64,000 bases of DNA, from the NCBI RefSeq assembly GCF_018294505.1, contig NC_057808.1, positions 227,041,780-227,105,779 of the forward strand, written 5' to 3'. Made by a program: the position numbers and the translations under genes. This document shows, in pieces, positions 23,336 through 33,670 of the stretch. Below the pieces are notes generated by a model that saw nothing but the letters and a program-made list of their open reading frames with translations, searched no databases and was not told the DNA's origin. Origin of the DNA: Triticum aestivum (taxonomy: Eukaryota > Streptophyta > Magnoliopsida > Poales > Poaceae). Each line of letters starts with the position of its first letter. The stretch's first letter is position 1.

Positions 23336-25089
23336 TGTTGGGAAACATTGCATGGAAAACAAAAAAATTCTACGCACACGCAATGATCTATCCATGGAGA
23401 TGCATAGCAACGAGGGGGATAGTATGTCTACGTACCCTCGTAGACCGTAAGCGGAAGCGTTTAACAACGCGGTTGATGTAGTCGAACTTCTTTGCGCTCC
23501 AACCGATCAAGTACCGAACGTACGGCACCTCCGCGTTCTACACACGTTCAGCTCGGTGACGTCCTCCACCTTCTTGATCCAGCAAGATGGCGAGGTAGTA
23601 GATGAATTCCAGCAGCACGACGGCGTGGTGACGGTGATGGTGAAGTGATCTCCACAGGGCTTCGCGTAAGCACTACGAAAATATGACCGGGGGTGTAAAC
23701 GATGGAAGGGGCGCTGCACACGGCTAGGCAATTGTCTGTTATGTGCTAGGCTCCCCCCTCCCACATATATATAGGTGGGAGGGAGGGAGGAGCAGCCGAA
23801 GGAGGCGCCCAAGTACGAGGAATCCTACTTGGGGTCCCTCCCAAGCCGCGCCCCCCTATCCTTACTTGGAGTGCGGGGAAAGGCAGGGGAGGGTGGCGCC
23901 CCCCTTTTCCTTTCTCCCATGAGAGGGAAAGGCAGGAGGGGCTAGCCCTCCCCCTTTTCCTCCCCTAGGGCTGGCCAAAGAAGGGAGGGGGCGCACCAGC
24001 CCCCTTGTGGGCTGGTCTGTCCCCTCCTTTGGCCCATAAGGCCCATAACTTGCAGGGAGGGTGCCCGGAACCCCTTCCAGTGACCCGATTCCTTCCCGGT
24101 ACATCCCGAAACACTTGCGGTGTCCAAATACCATCGTCCTATATATCAATTTTTACCTCTCGACCATTTTGAGACTCCTCGTCATGTCCGTGATGTCATC
24201 CAGGACTCCGAACAACAGTCGGTCACCAAAACATATAACTCATATAACACTATATCGTCAACGAATATTAAGCGTTCGAGAACTATGTAGACATGACCGA
24301 GAAACCTCTCTGGTCAATAACCAATCGCGGAACCTAGATGCCCATATTGGCTCCTACATATTCTACGAAGATCTTTATCGGTCGAACCGTTATGACAACA
24401 TACGTAATTCCCTTTGTCCATCGGTATGTTACTTGCCCGAGATTCGATTGTCGGTATCTTCATACCTAGTTCAATCTCGTTACCGGCAAGTCTCTTTACT
24501 CATTCATTAATACATCACCTTGTGACCAACTCTGTAGTCATTTGCTTGCAAGCTTATGATGTGTATTACTGAGAGGGCCCAGAGATACCTCTCCGATACT
24601 CGGAGTGACAAATCCTAATCTCGGTCTATGCCAACTCAACAAACACCTTCGAAGATACCTGTAGAGCATCTTTATGATCACCCAGTTACGTTGTGACGTT
24701 TGATAGCACAGAAGGTATTCCTCCGGTATCTAGAAGTTGCATATTCTCATAGTCGAAGGAATATGCATTTGATATGAAGAAAGCAATAGCAATAAACTGA
24801 ACGATCATTATGCTAAGCTAACAGACGGGTCTTGTCCATCACATCATTCTCCTAATTATGTGATCCCGTTATCAAATGACAACATGTCTATGGTTAGGAA
24901 ACCTTAACGATCTTTGATCAACGAGCTAGTCTAGTAGAGGCTTACTAGGGACACGGTATTTGTTTATGTATTCACACATGTATTTAAGTTTCCGATCAAT
25001 ACAATTCTAGCTTGAATAATAAACCTTTATCATGAATAAGGAAATATAAATAACAACTTTATTATTGCCTCTAGGGCATATTTCCTTCA
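23336..25089 (-). repeat. Angela-type 3' LTR, minus strand
   Basis: 1,754 bp; on the plus strand it begins TGTTGGGAAACATTGC and ends GCATATTTCCTTCA, the reverse of the Angela LTR ends. A TATATATA run at 23765-23772 is its likely TATA box (minus strand). Confidence 0.9.
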
Positions 25090-25748
25090 GTCTCCCACTT
25101 GCACTAGAGTCATTAATCTAGTTCACATCACCATGTGATTTAACACCCATAGTTCACATCGCCATGTGACCAACACCCAAAGAGTTTACTAGAGTCAATA
25201 ATCTAGTTCACATAGCCATGTGATTAACACCCAAAGAGTATTAAGGAGTGATCATGTTTTGCTTGTGAGAGAAGTTTAGTCGATGGGTTTGTCACATTCA
25301 AATCCGTACGTATTTTTGCAAATTTCTATGTCTACAAAGCTCTGTATGGAGCTAATCTAGCTAATTGCTCCCACTTTCAATATGTATCCAAATTGAGACT
25401 CGGAGCCTTCCAAATCGGCGGCAAAGCTTGCATCGACGTAACCCTTTACGACGAACTCTTTATTACCTCCATAATCGAGAAATATCTCCTTAGTCCTTTT
25501 AGGTAACTACGGATAAATTTGGCCGCTGTCCAGTGATCTACTTCTGGATCACTATTGTACCCCCTTGCCAAACTAATGGCAAGGTACACAATAGGTTTGG
25601 TACACAGCACGACATTCTTTATAGAACCTATGGCTGAGGCATAGGGAATGACTTTCATTCTCTCTCTATCTTCTGCCGTGGTCGGGTTTTGAGTCTTACT
25701 CAACTTCACACCTTGCAACACAGGCAAGAACCTTTCTTTGACTGATTC
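25090..25748 (-). pseudogene. pol: Copia RT/RNase H fragment
   Basis: The open frame 25727-25446 (93 codons) matches, in order, the end of the reverse transcriptase of the plus-strand copy at about 18840-19095: LPVLQGVKLSKTQ, AEDRERMK, IPYASAIGS, ARGYNSDP and VDHW. The remainder to 25090 is the degraded RNase H end and a repeated AACACCCAAAGAGT spacer. The 5' side is cut by the E1 LTR. It is too short and broken to act. Confidence 0.85.
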
Positions 25749-26657
25749 TGTCGGATCACGGGTTCCGGCAAAACCCTCAAGGTTCGAACTCTGGGGTGCG
25801 CGTGAAGTTCTTTCCCTCCTATCGATCCACGCCCTAGGTTTGCTAAGATCTCAAGCACGAACTCGACGAACTCACAACACAAAAGACACAAGATTTATAC
25901 TGGTTCGGGCCACCGTTGTGGTGTAATACCCTACTCCAGTGTGGTGGTGGTGGTGGATTGCCTCTTGGGCTGATGATGAACAGTATAAGGGGAAGAACAG
26001 CCTCCTGAGGTTGAGGTGTTCTTGTGCTTAGTGAACTTGTGGGTGTGAGGATGGAAGAGGGAATCGATCCCCTTACTACGGTGGCTAGTTCTACTTATAT
26101 AGGCCCTGGTCCTCTTCCCAAATATTGAGCGCGAAGGGAGCCAACAACGGCCAATTTGAAAGGGGACAGCTAGTACAGCTTATCCTGACAAAAGCAGTCT
26201 TCACCTGCAAAAGGCTCTGGTGGTGACGCCGCCTTGGGCTCCATGGTGACCTCCGTCTTGCCGTCCTGCTGGTCTTGGTCTCATTGCACTGATATGGAAA
26301 CCTTTTCTTGATGCCTCGATACTCTGCGCCTGCGCTTGCCTCCATAGCACCAGACAGGAAACAAGGACGCTGCGCACGCTGGCGCCCGCCTGGCGCCCGC
26401 CTGATCTTAATCGTCATGGCTCACGTCACGAGAGCCTCGCGAGGTTTGCCCTGCCTTGATCTCTCCACTCCTCGCGAGGCAACCTGGTGAGGCCGCTCCT
26501 AAGGAGGTCTTGCGTCGTCCGCCTCGCGAGGCTTGGCTCCTCGCAAGGGTCTTGAATGCCTTGTTGAAGAAGATGGGCCGTACAGGCCTGCTAGCACAGC
26601 CACGCCACGGGCCGCAGGTAGGCAAGTCTGGGGACCCCCGTTCCCGGAACGCCGGTA
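25749..26657 (-). repeat. E1 3' LTR
   Basis: On the plus strand it begins TGTCGGATCACGGG and runs to about 26657, where the expected CCGACA end reads CCGGTA. It is the reverse of the E2 LTR (53731-55801 without its insertion). A minus-strand TATA box is at 26094-26101. It lacks any insertion and so shows the empty layout of the E2 LTR. Confidence 0.8.
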
Positions 26658-26951
26658 GTAGCCCCCGGGCCAAAGGCGCGCTCGGGCTTGGCTTGAAGGC
26701 GAAGCCAAAGGTCAAGTGCGGAGCGCCGCGGGCCCCCAAAGCCTGCGGACTTGGTCGACGCGTGGCGGTTGATTGGATGTGGGCGTCTCCGCTTCCCCAC
26801 GCTGCCTCGGCAACTGCCCGACTTGACAAAAGGCTGGCGCGGACAGCGCTTGTCTTCATTGCTCCCCTTCGCCTTGCTCCAGATCCCCTTTCTCGCTCCT
26901 CGCTGCCGTAACCTCCAGATCTGCTCCAACCTTGCTCCGCATCTGTGACCG

Positions 26952-29550
26952 ATGGCGCCGCGCAAGGTTAAGGCCTCCTCGGCGCCGGCTTGGTACGAGC
27001 CAGCTCTTGAAGCGCCCAACGTCACGGAGAAGAGCCTAGCCTCGGGGGAGAGCAACGAGAGGGGGAAGACTGAGCTCCGGCTTGCCTCCGACGTGACGGA
27101 GCCTGAGGGAAGCACCTTCTTCCCCTTGTTCACGAGCAGCATCGCCGCCGGGTTGGTTCCCCCCTTCTCTGACTTCTTCTATGAGGTCCTCGACCACTAC
27201 GGGCTGCAGGTGCTGCATCTTCATCCCAACTCCATCCTCCTCCTGTCCATCTTCGCCTACTATTGCGAGGCGTATCTGGGTGTGATGCCGTCTGTGGCTC
27301 TTCTGCGCCACTTCTTCTTCCTTCGTGTCAGTGAGGGCGACGTCTCCGGGTGCGCCAATTTCATCGCATCCGGCAAGGCCAATTCGATCTCGAACACCGG
27401 GAAGAGAGCTGACAACATCCGGGCCAAATGGGTCATGATGGACGTCAAGTGTGTCCACCTGCACTTGGCATTGTCGACAGAGGCGCCCAAGCCTAACAAG
27501 GGGTGGCCTCGTGCAGAGCTCACTGACGAGCGGGCGTCGTCGGTGTTGGAGCAGATGAAGACCGACTTGAAGCCGGGCAACGCGAAGGCATCCAAAGTGA
27601 CCGGGGCTATGCTCCTGAGGGAATTCTTGACGCTGCGCGTTGCTCCACTTCTGGCGCGCGCGTGCCCTTTGTGGAGGCTTGGAGATGAAGAAGACAAGAT
27701 TCGCCTGAGGCCAGAGGCCATGCCCGACGATGAGCTGACTGTTGTCCTGCGCCTCCTCGTTGGGGACAACCAGGAGTACCCACCGAGCGCCTTCGTTCCT
27801 TTGTTCCACCGCAAGGACTGGGAGCCAATCGTGGCATCTAGGCCCACCTTTGACGCGCGTAGGCTGGTGCCGCCGGCGTCCACCGGGGCCTCTGCCACGC
27901 CGAAGCCGGTGGAGCTGTCTTCTGACGAGTCCCGCGGGAAAGGGGAAGAGGAGGTGGACTCGGTGGAGACCCTCGAGGAGATGGGAGAAACCTCCCCCTT
28001 AAGTAAGGCCGACATCCTCCACGCCCTGCCAGACGACGCCGAGATCAATGCCCGCCAGGAGGAGGGAGAGCTGCCCCTCATCCCCACAAGGGGCAGATCG
28101 TCGCTAGTCTCTCGAGATGCTGCCTCCACCTTGGAACCACCTGGAGCCGCCTCCAGCCCTTCTGCTGCGCCGTCTTCTGCTCCCGGAGCCCGCGTGCCTA
28201 CTTCTCAGGGTCCGAAGCTTTTGGGTTTCAGGCTCCCCAAGCGGAAGGTGGACTATGTCGCGGTGGATCAGTAAGTGCTTCAAGCTCCGCCTTGTTCCTG
28301 CTTGTACTTGCTATTTTCTGACGTTCACCTTTGGTTGATCAGGCCGATGCCTTCAGCGAAGAAAAGGAAGGAGGATGCAGCGGCTGTGGCCCCTTCTGCG
28401 GAGAAAGGAGACGACAGCACTCGCACCTCCCCAGCCCGGTCGCCCTCGCGAGGCCAAGAGGAACATCATCGGGAGGAGTCAGCCCCCGTGGCCCCGCTGG
28501 CTCCGGAAATGCCGGTGCTTGGCTCGGCTGATGAGGCCCTGAAAGCTCAGGAGCCCATGGTTTCCCAGGCTCTGGTGACGACGTCGATTCCTCCTTCTGC
28601 TGTGCTGCTACTCCCAGGCTCTTCTGCTTCCTCCGCCGCCTTGGAGCGCGTTCTTTCAGAGATGGCCCAGCTGTGGGAAGATCTCCTGGGCGCGGACCCG
28701 CGCCTGGTAGCCGGGCACCTAGAGCTGGCCTCCGGCTGGCTTCATTCTGACGCGGTGGTCCGAGCGGCACTGGACCAGGCCGCGACGACCTCCGAGGAGG
28801 AGAAACGGGCCATCGCACAAGCTGCGGCCGATCGTGAGGCGGCGCTGAAGGACGCCAAGGCCGCTCGCGACCGCTGCCGGGTGCTGGAGGACGAGTTGAA
28901 GAGTCTGCGTGACCAGCACGCCGAAGAAACCCGGGGCCGCCAGGCGAAGGAGGAGGAGATGAGGGCCCGGGAGGACGCCGTCAGGGACCGCGACACCGAG
29001 CTGGGGGCTGGCGAAGGCGCAGGCCGTGGAGCGCGACCGGCTGGAGGAGCTGGAGCGGAAGGTGAAGGCGAAGGAGGTCGACCTTGACGCCAAGGCGAAG
29101 GTCCTGGCTGAAGACCGCGAGGCCTTCACGCTTCTCGAGAAGAGGTCTCGCGTGGCACTGAAGGCGCTCTACGAGAAGGGCTTGGAGAGGCCACTGTCCA
29201 CCGACGAGGACGGCCCCGCCAAGCTTCTTCCCTACTTGGTCGACGCGCTTGAGGAGGTCGTGGCCGGCATCGGCCCCATGGCAAAGGACGAGGCACGCGT
29301 CCTTTCCTCGGCCGCGCTTATGCGGGTCTTCAGCCACCTTTACCTTCGCGATCCCTCCGCCCGCCATGACGAGCTGCTGGAGCCTATAGATGAGGAGCGT
29401 TGTGCGGCTGCTGCCGCCGCCGTGAAGGGCCAGTCGGAGGCCCTGCTGAAGAAGTTCCGCGGCTTCGCTCTCGCACCTTTGGCCGACGGTGCAGGTGAAG
29501 GCGATGCTACCCAGGAAGGGGCACCTCTTGTGGGTGATGGCGGTGTCTAG
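26952..29550 (+). CDS. Antisense extra gene of E1, PF04195-like, one frameshift
   Basis: Exon 1 (26952-28270) encodes about 440 residues. Residues 60-200 match the plant 'putative gypsy type transposon' domain: LVPPFSDFFYEVLDHYGL, LHPNSIL, FAYYCEAYLGV and a basic W-containing stretch. A GT donor (28271) and AG acceptor (28342) remove 72 bp and keep frame into exon 2 (28343-29550), which has a Pro/Ser linker and a long Ala/Glu/Arg-rich coiled coil (about 28780-29130), then an Ala-rich helical end. One frameshift in the G run near 29000 separates exon 2 into two frames. The gene is antisense to gag and next to the 3' LTR. Function unknown; the family name is historical and no transposase activity is implied. 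ATG chosen because it follows a leader without upstream frame and starts the conserved region. Confidence 0.75.
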
Positions 29551-31050
29551 GGGTGACCTGCGGCTGTTTTCCTGTTTCATTCCTGCAGCATGCATCAGGC
29601 CTCGTGGAGGCATTAAACTTTCGTTTGATATTGTGAAAACAATATGTCTTGTAATATTTGCTTCGAGATTTTGCGATTTTTCTTCCTGTTTGCTTCGTGT
29701 TCTGCGTCGGCAGAGCCCGGCCCCGTGCATACCTCAACCGCCGTTGGGCCGACCGGAGACCAGGACGGACCAAGGAGTGAGGGTCTACGTGACCAGTTAG
29801 GCGCCTGAGTCGCGATGCTCAGGAGACCCCATGACGCGCAAACAGCTTATAGGGAGGATACGCGAGGATAGGTTAATGTTCTACGTTGGCAGGGCCCGAC
29901 CCCGCGCATACCTCAACTGCTGTTGGGCCTACCTGAGACCAGGACGGACCAAGGAGTGAGGGGCTACGTGACCAGTTAGGCTCCTGAGTCACGATGCTCA
30001 GGAGTCCCCCTTGACGTGCAAACAATCTCCATACCTTTTCCCTCGCCGAGGCCGGCTCGGGAGGGGCGCGCGACGGCCAGGTCCAGGAGACCTGGTTGGG
30101 TGGCGTACGCTTGGGCGTGACCCGAGCGCAGCCCCCGTGCCCAGCCCCCTTGCGCGGCTCTCCCGAGGGGAGGCGTTGCGGTGAGGCCGGACACTGAGCT
30201 ATGGGGCTCCCTGAGGTTGGTACGGCCGTGAGGCCGCCCTCAGTTGTTTATCACCAGCGCGGAGCATAGCGCTTCCGCTTGTGCACGGGCATAGCCGCTC
30301 CTCGGCAGTGTTGATGGCCAGCACGGAGCATGGTGCTTCCACTTGTGCGTGGGTGGGGGGCTCCCTTTGAGGAGAGCCCCTGGGGCATGTACAGCCCCGC
30401 CCTGACACGTGGCTTGCACGACAGGGCTAGACGAGGTGTATCTGGGCACTCGTGAGCCAGCGCGGGACTCACGAGGCCCTACCTCAAGGCGGGTTGCGCC
30501 TGGTCTTGGTTCTGGTTCGCTGTGCTAATCCTGCGAGGTGGTCAGACAACCTGTGCTGAATGAATCTCCTGAGGTTATCGCATGAGAGGGCCGAGCACCA
30601 ACGGACCAATGAGGTGATGTGAACATGGCCGGGCCGCTAGGCAGAGCTCAGCCGTTGGATTTATCGACGCTGCAGGGATGGGCCCAAGCACAAACGTCGT
30701 GCCTAGCCTACTCACGCGAAGGATCCTGAAGAAAGACGGCCGGCGCGCGGCTCCCATGATGGGTGACGATCAAGCGGGTAATAGTCATAGATGGGTTAAG
30801 CATGGAAAGCATACTGGCTCAAGTAAACGCGGGGATGATACATGCCACCGGGTCAGGCCCGAGGGGCTTGGGGATGATGCAGCCCGAGGGGAATCCCCAG
30901 CAAGGTAAGCTAAAGACATGAAGAAAAAGGGATACATGCCATAGGGACGGACCCACGCGGCCTAGGAATGATGCAGCCCGAGGGGCGCTCCCAGCTAAAT
31001 AAACTTGGAAAATGTCACCTGGTTCTGTTGATGAAGGGGTGTTGGGGCAG
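29551..31050 (-). repeat. E1 non-coding region with three sets of direct repeats
   Basis: Set 1: about 140-bp copies starting at 29709 and 29888 (GACCAGGACGGACCAAGGAG in both). Set 2: copies of about 60 bp near 30250 and 30315 (GCGGAGCATAGCGCTTCC and its variant). Set 3: copies of about 60-70 bp near 30838 and 30932 with GGGATGATGCAGCCCGAGGGG-type text. No gene is seen; short frames here are GC-driven. Such repeat-rich stretches between pol and the 3' LTR are typical of Tat elements. Confidence 0.65.
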
Positions 31051-31625
31051 CTGAAGGTACGCGGCGAACCGGTCGCTCCTCATGAGCCATCGGGGCCCTG
31101 AACCTCGGGAGGCTTTGGGGGTCTAGGCGGTTCCTTGAGGACCGTCTCCATCTCCATCAACACAGCGTGGTGCCTGGCCTCCTGAGCCGCCAGGATGTGC
31201 TACAAGTTGTGCTGATAGGCTGACGACACGCTCGGCAGGCCGAAAGGCATGCGAACGTAGCTGTGCGGTGGGCCCTCGCAGCATCCCACGCGCGATGGCC
31301 AGAAGAGCTACTGAGATGCGGCCCTGTTGAGCCCTGGGATGTTGATGTAGATGCGCAGCCCAGCATCCTCGCCTGGGTGGGGAGCTGCGCCTGGTGAGCG
31401 GTGGTCGCCGCGCATGGCCCTTGCGTCTTGCAGTTCCTGAGTGGTCTTGGTGATGAATTCCTGAGCGGTGGGCGCTCCTCGCCCTGTGTCCTTCAGAGGG
31501 AAACGTGTTGTGAAGCACGCCTCCAAGTGGTGCCCGAGCGCCTCCCTCGTGATGTTGGCAAGGTCTGAGGCCCTCCAGAAGAGAGCCCCCGAGCCCTGCC
31601 CGAGAAGGGCGCCAGGCGTGCCTTC
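31051..31625 (-). pseudogene. E1 degenerate region after protease
   Basis: The gag-pro frame continues on the minus strand through several stops with sensible coding pieces (FTTRFPLKDTG, ITKTTQELQDARAMRGD, YINIPGLNRAA, YVRMPFGLPS, HILAAQEARHHA). I do not recognise reverse transcriptase here despite the MPFGL motif; the D-D active site and flanking blocks are absent. It is probably a replacement or relic segment specific to this non-autonomous family. Confidence 0.4.
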
Positions 31626-33670
31626 CTATGCGATGGAGGGAGGCGCCCCTGGAGCGGGCGCTGATCCTGACGAGGTTCCAGCCGCGACGCCACCCTCTTG
31701 AGGTCCGGCACGGCGCAACTTCTTCTTCTTCTTCTTGGGGATGGCCTCTGGAGGGCCCTCGCCCTTGCTGTCGGGGTCGTCGATTGCTGCAGCTTGAAAG
31801 GCACGCTCGAGGGAGCACACCGCATCTCTTTCTTCACATGGGACCGTGATGATTTCGCCGCTTCCCGGCATCTTGAGGACGTTGTAGCCGTGATGGGTCA
31901 CCGCCATGAACTTGGCCAGGGCTAGATACCCGAGGATGGCGTTGTACGACAGGCGGATGTGCGCGACGTCGAAGTCGATGAGCTCGGTGCGGTAGTTCTT
32001 GCGTTCTCCAAAGGTGACAGGGAGGCGAACCTACCCTATCGGTGTGGTGGAGCCGTCGGTCACTCCTGAGAAAGGCTTGGTAGGCTGAAGCTAATCATAC
32101 GGCACTTGGAGGTTGTCGAACGTGTCGATGGACAGGACGTTGAGCCCTGCGCCGCCGTCGATGAGGGTCTTGGTAACTTGCATGTTGCTGATGACTGGGG
32201 AGCAGAGCATCGGGAGGGCGCTTGCGGTGGCCGCGCACTTAAGCTGATCCGTCGAACTGAAGGTGATAGCGCACTGGGACCACCTGAGAGGGCGTGTGGC
32301 CTCAAGCTTGGGGAGGACCGCATTCACTTCACGAGCAAACTGTTTGAAGATACGCTGCGAGGCTGGGGCCTGAGCTCCGCCTAAGATGCAGGCGATAGCA
32401 AGTGGCTCCTGGAAGCCCCCAGCCTCCTCGTCTTGATGGTGGTCGTCATTCCTTCTTGGTGGTGGAGGTAGTGGAGGAAGACCGGCGTTGCCCTGAGGAC
32501 GATCCTCACGAGGCTGGTCCCTCCAGGCGCCCTCGCGAGGCTGATCCTGCCAGCGGTCCTCACGAGGTCGGTCGCGCCACTCCTGGCACGGGCCACGGTC
32601 GTCCCAGCGTCCGCCACCACGTCCTCCTCCCCGGCCGTAGCCCCGGTCGTTGCGCTCGAGGCGTCGACCGAAGCGTCCTTCTCGAATGGATCTAAGCTCT
32701 TGACAGTCGCTGGTGTTGTGGGTGTGGAGGTTATGGAAGGCGCGGAATGGTCAGCTGCTCTTGGATGATTCGGGTTGATCTCCGCCGCGCTTGGTGTCCG
32801 GCTCCGCCGCGAGCACGGCTGCTCCCTTGCGCTTCATGTCCTTGGCGTTGGCTTTCTTCTCCTCCATCTCCACAGCCGGGAGCTCAAGGAGGGAGAGGCG
32901 CCCTTCCTCAGCTCTTGCGCACTTGGTCGCCAGGTTGAACAGCTCCTGAGATGTGCACAACTCCTTGTAGATGGAGAGCTCCTCCTTCATCTTGACGTCG
33001 CGGACGCCATCAGAGAACGTGGAGATGATGGCCTCGTCCGTCACCTTGGGGATCTTGAGACGAGCGTTGTTGAAGCGCTGGATGTACTTCTGGAGGGTCT
33101 CTCCTGGTTGTTGCTTGACGCGATGCAGGTCTCCCGCGGTCGGTGGGTGGTCGCTTGTGCCCTGGAAGTTGGCGACGAAGCGGTCGCGCATCTCGTCCCA
33201 GGAGGAGATCGAGCCCAGAGGCAGGTTAAGGAGCCACGAACGGGCGCCGTCTTTGAGCACCATGGGGAACCAGTTCGCCATGACTTTCTCGTTGCTGTTG
33301 GCCGCCTCGATGCTCAGCTCGTAGAGCTGCAGGAACTCCGCGGGGTCGGGGTGCCATCGTAGCGAGGGGGCAGATCCGGCTTGAACTTGCCCGGACAGGC
33401 GACGCTACGCAGCTCGAGTGTGAAGGTGCGGCAGCCGGCCGTGGTTGCCGGGGCCCGTCTTGGAGGCGGAGCTTGGTCTTGACGCCCACGTGCAGCCACA
33501 GCAAGCGGTGCGAGGCCCTGCCGCGGCAGACGATCCTGGCGCGGCGGTGCGAGGAGTGGCGGAGCGTTCTCTTGCGGTCGAGGAACTTCTTGGCAGCTTC
33601 TTTCTTCACGCGCGGGCGCCGGACGCGGTGGGTCACGCCGTGGAGGCGCGCACCTTGGCGCCAGGGCGCC
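31626..33670 (-). pseudogene. gag: E1 gag-protease, 5' cut, stops and one frameshift
   Basis: Right to left: the capsid-type gag domain (PPRYDGT, then 33281-32751 with ANWFPMVLKDGARSWLLNLP, FVANFQGT, GETLQKYIQRF) forms the particle shell. A TGA at 32751-32753 separates it from a Cys/His-poor nucleocapsid-like part (FHNLHTHNTSDC) and a 9-residue tandem repeat (WRDQPREDR type, about 32475-32590). An aspartic protease with IDGGAGLNVLS lies at about 32130-32165, followed by TAGs near 32092 and 32035, and the frame ends at 31626. A 1-nt deletion near 33347 shifts the N-terminal part. The Maximus-like LTR interrupts the N-terminus at 33670. Confidence 0.8.

Larger units (their letters stand above)
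23336..25748 (-). mobile_element. Angela-type Copia element, minus strand, 3' part
   Basis: On the minus strand this is the 3' end of an Angela/WIS/BARE element: part of reverse transcriptase/RNase H, a purine tract (GTCTCCCACTTG on the plus strand at 25090-25101) and the 3' LTR 25089-23336. The pol frame stops exactly where the LTR of the Tat element E1 starts (25749), so E1 inserted into it and the upstream half should reappear beyond the window. The left flank CATAG would be its target copy. Confidence 0.85.
25749..33670 (-). mobile_element. E1: Tat-lineage Gypsy element lacking RT and integrase
   Basis: The minus-strand order, right to left, is gag, protease, a short unrecognised stretch, tandem repeats, an antisense extra gene and the 3' LTR. 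Gag and protease resemble those of E2 and the LTR is of the same family as E2, but no reverse transcriptase, RNase H or integrase is left between protease and repeats. The 5' end is cut by the Maximus-like insertion at 33671. An extra antisense ORF near the 3' LTR is a known trait of the Tat/Ogre/Retand lineage. E1 is therefore probably a non-autonomous derivative moved by relatives such as E2. Confidence 0.8.

Noticed and set aside
27036..28129. Minus-strand frames of 257 and 289 codons
   Set aside because: Shadows of the antisense gene of E1; the plus-strand frame has the recognised domain and splice sites.
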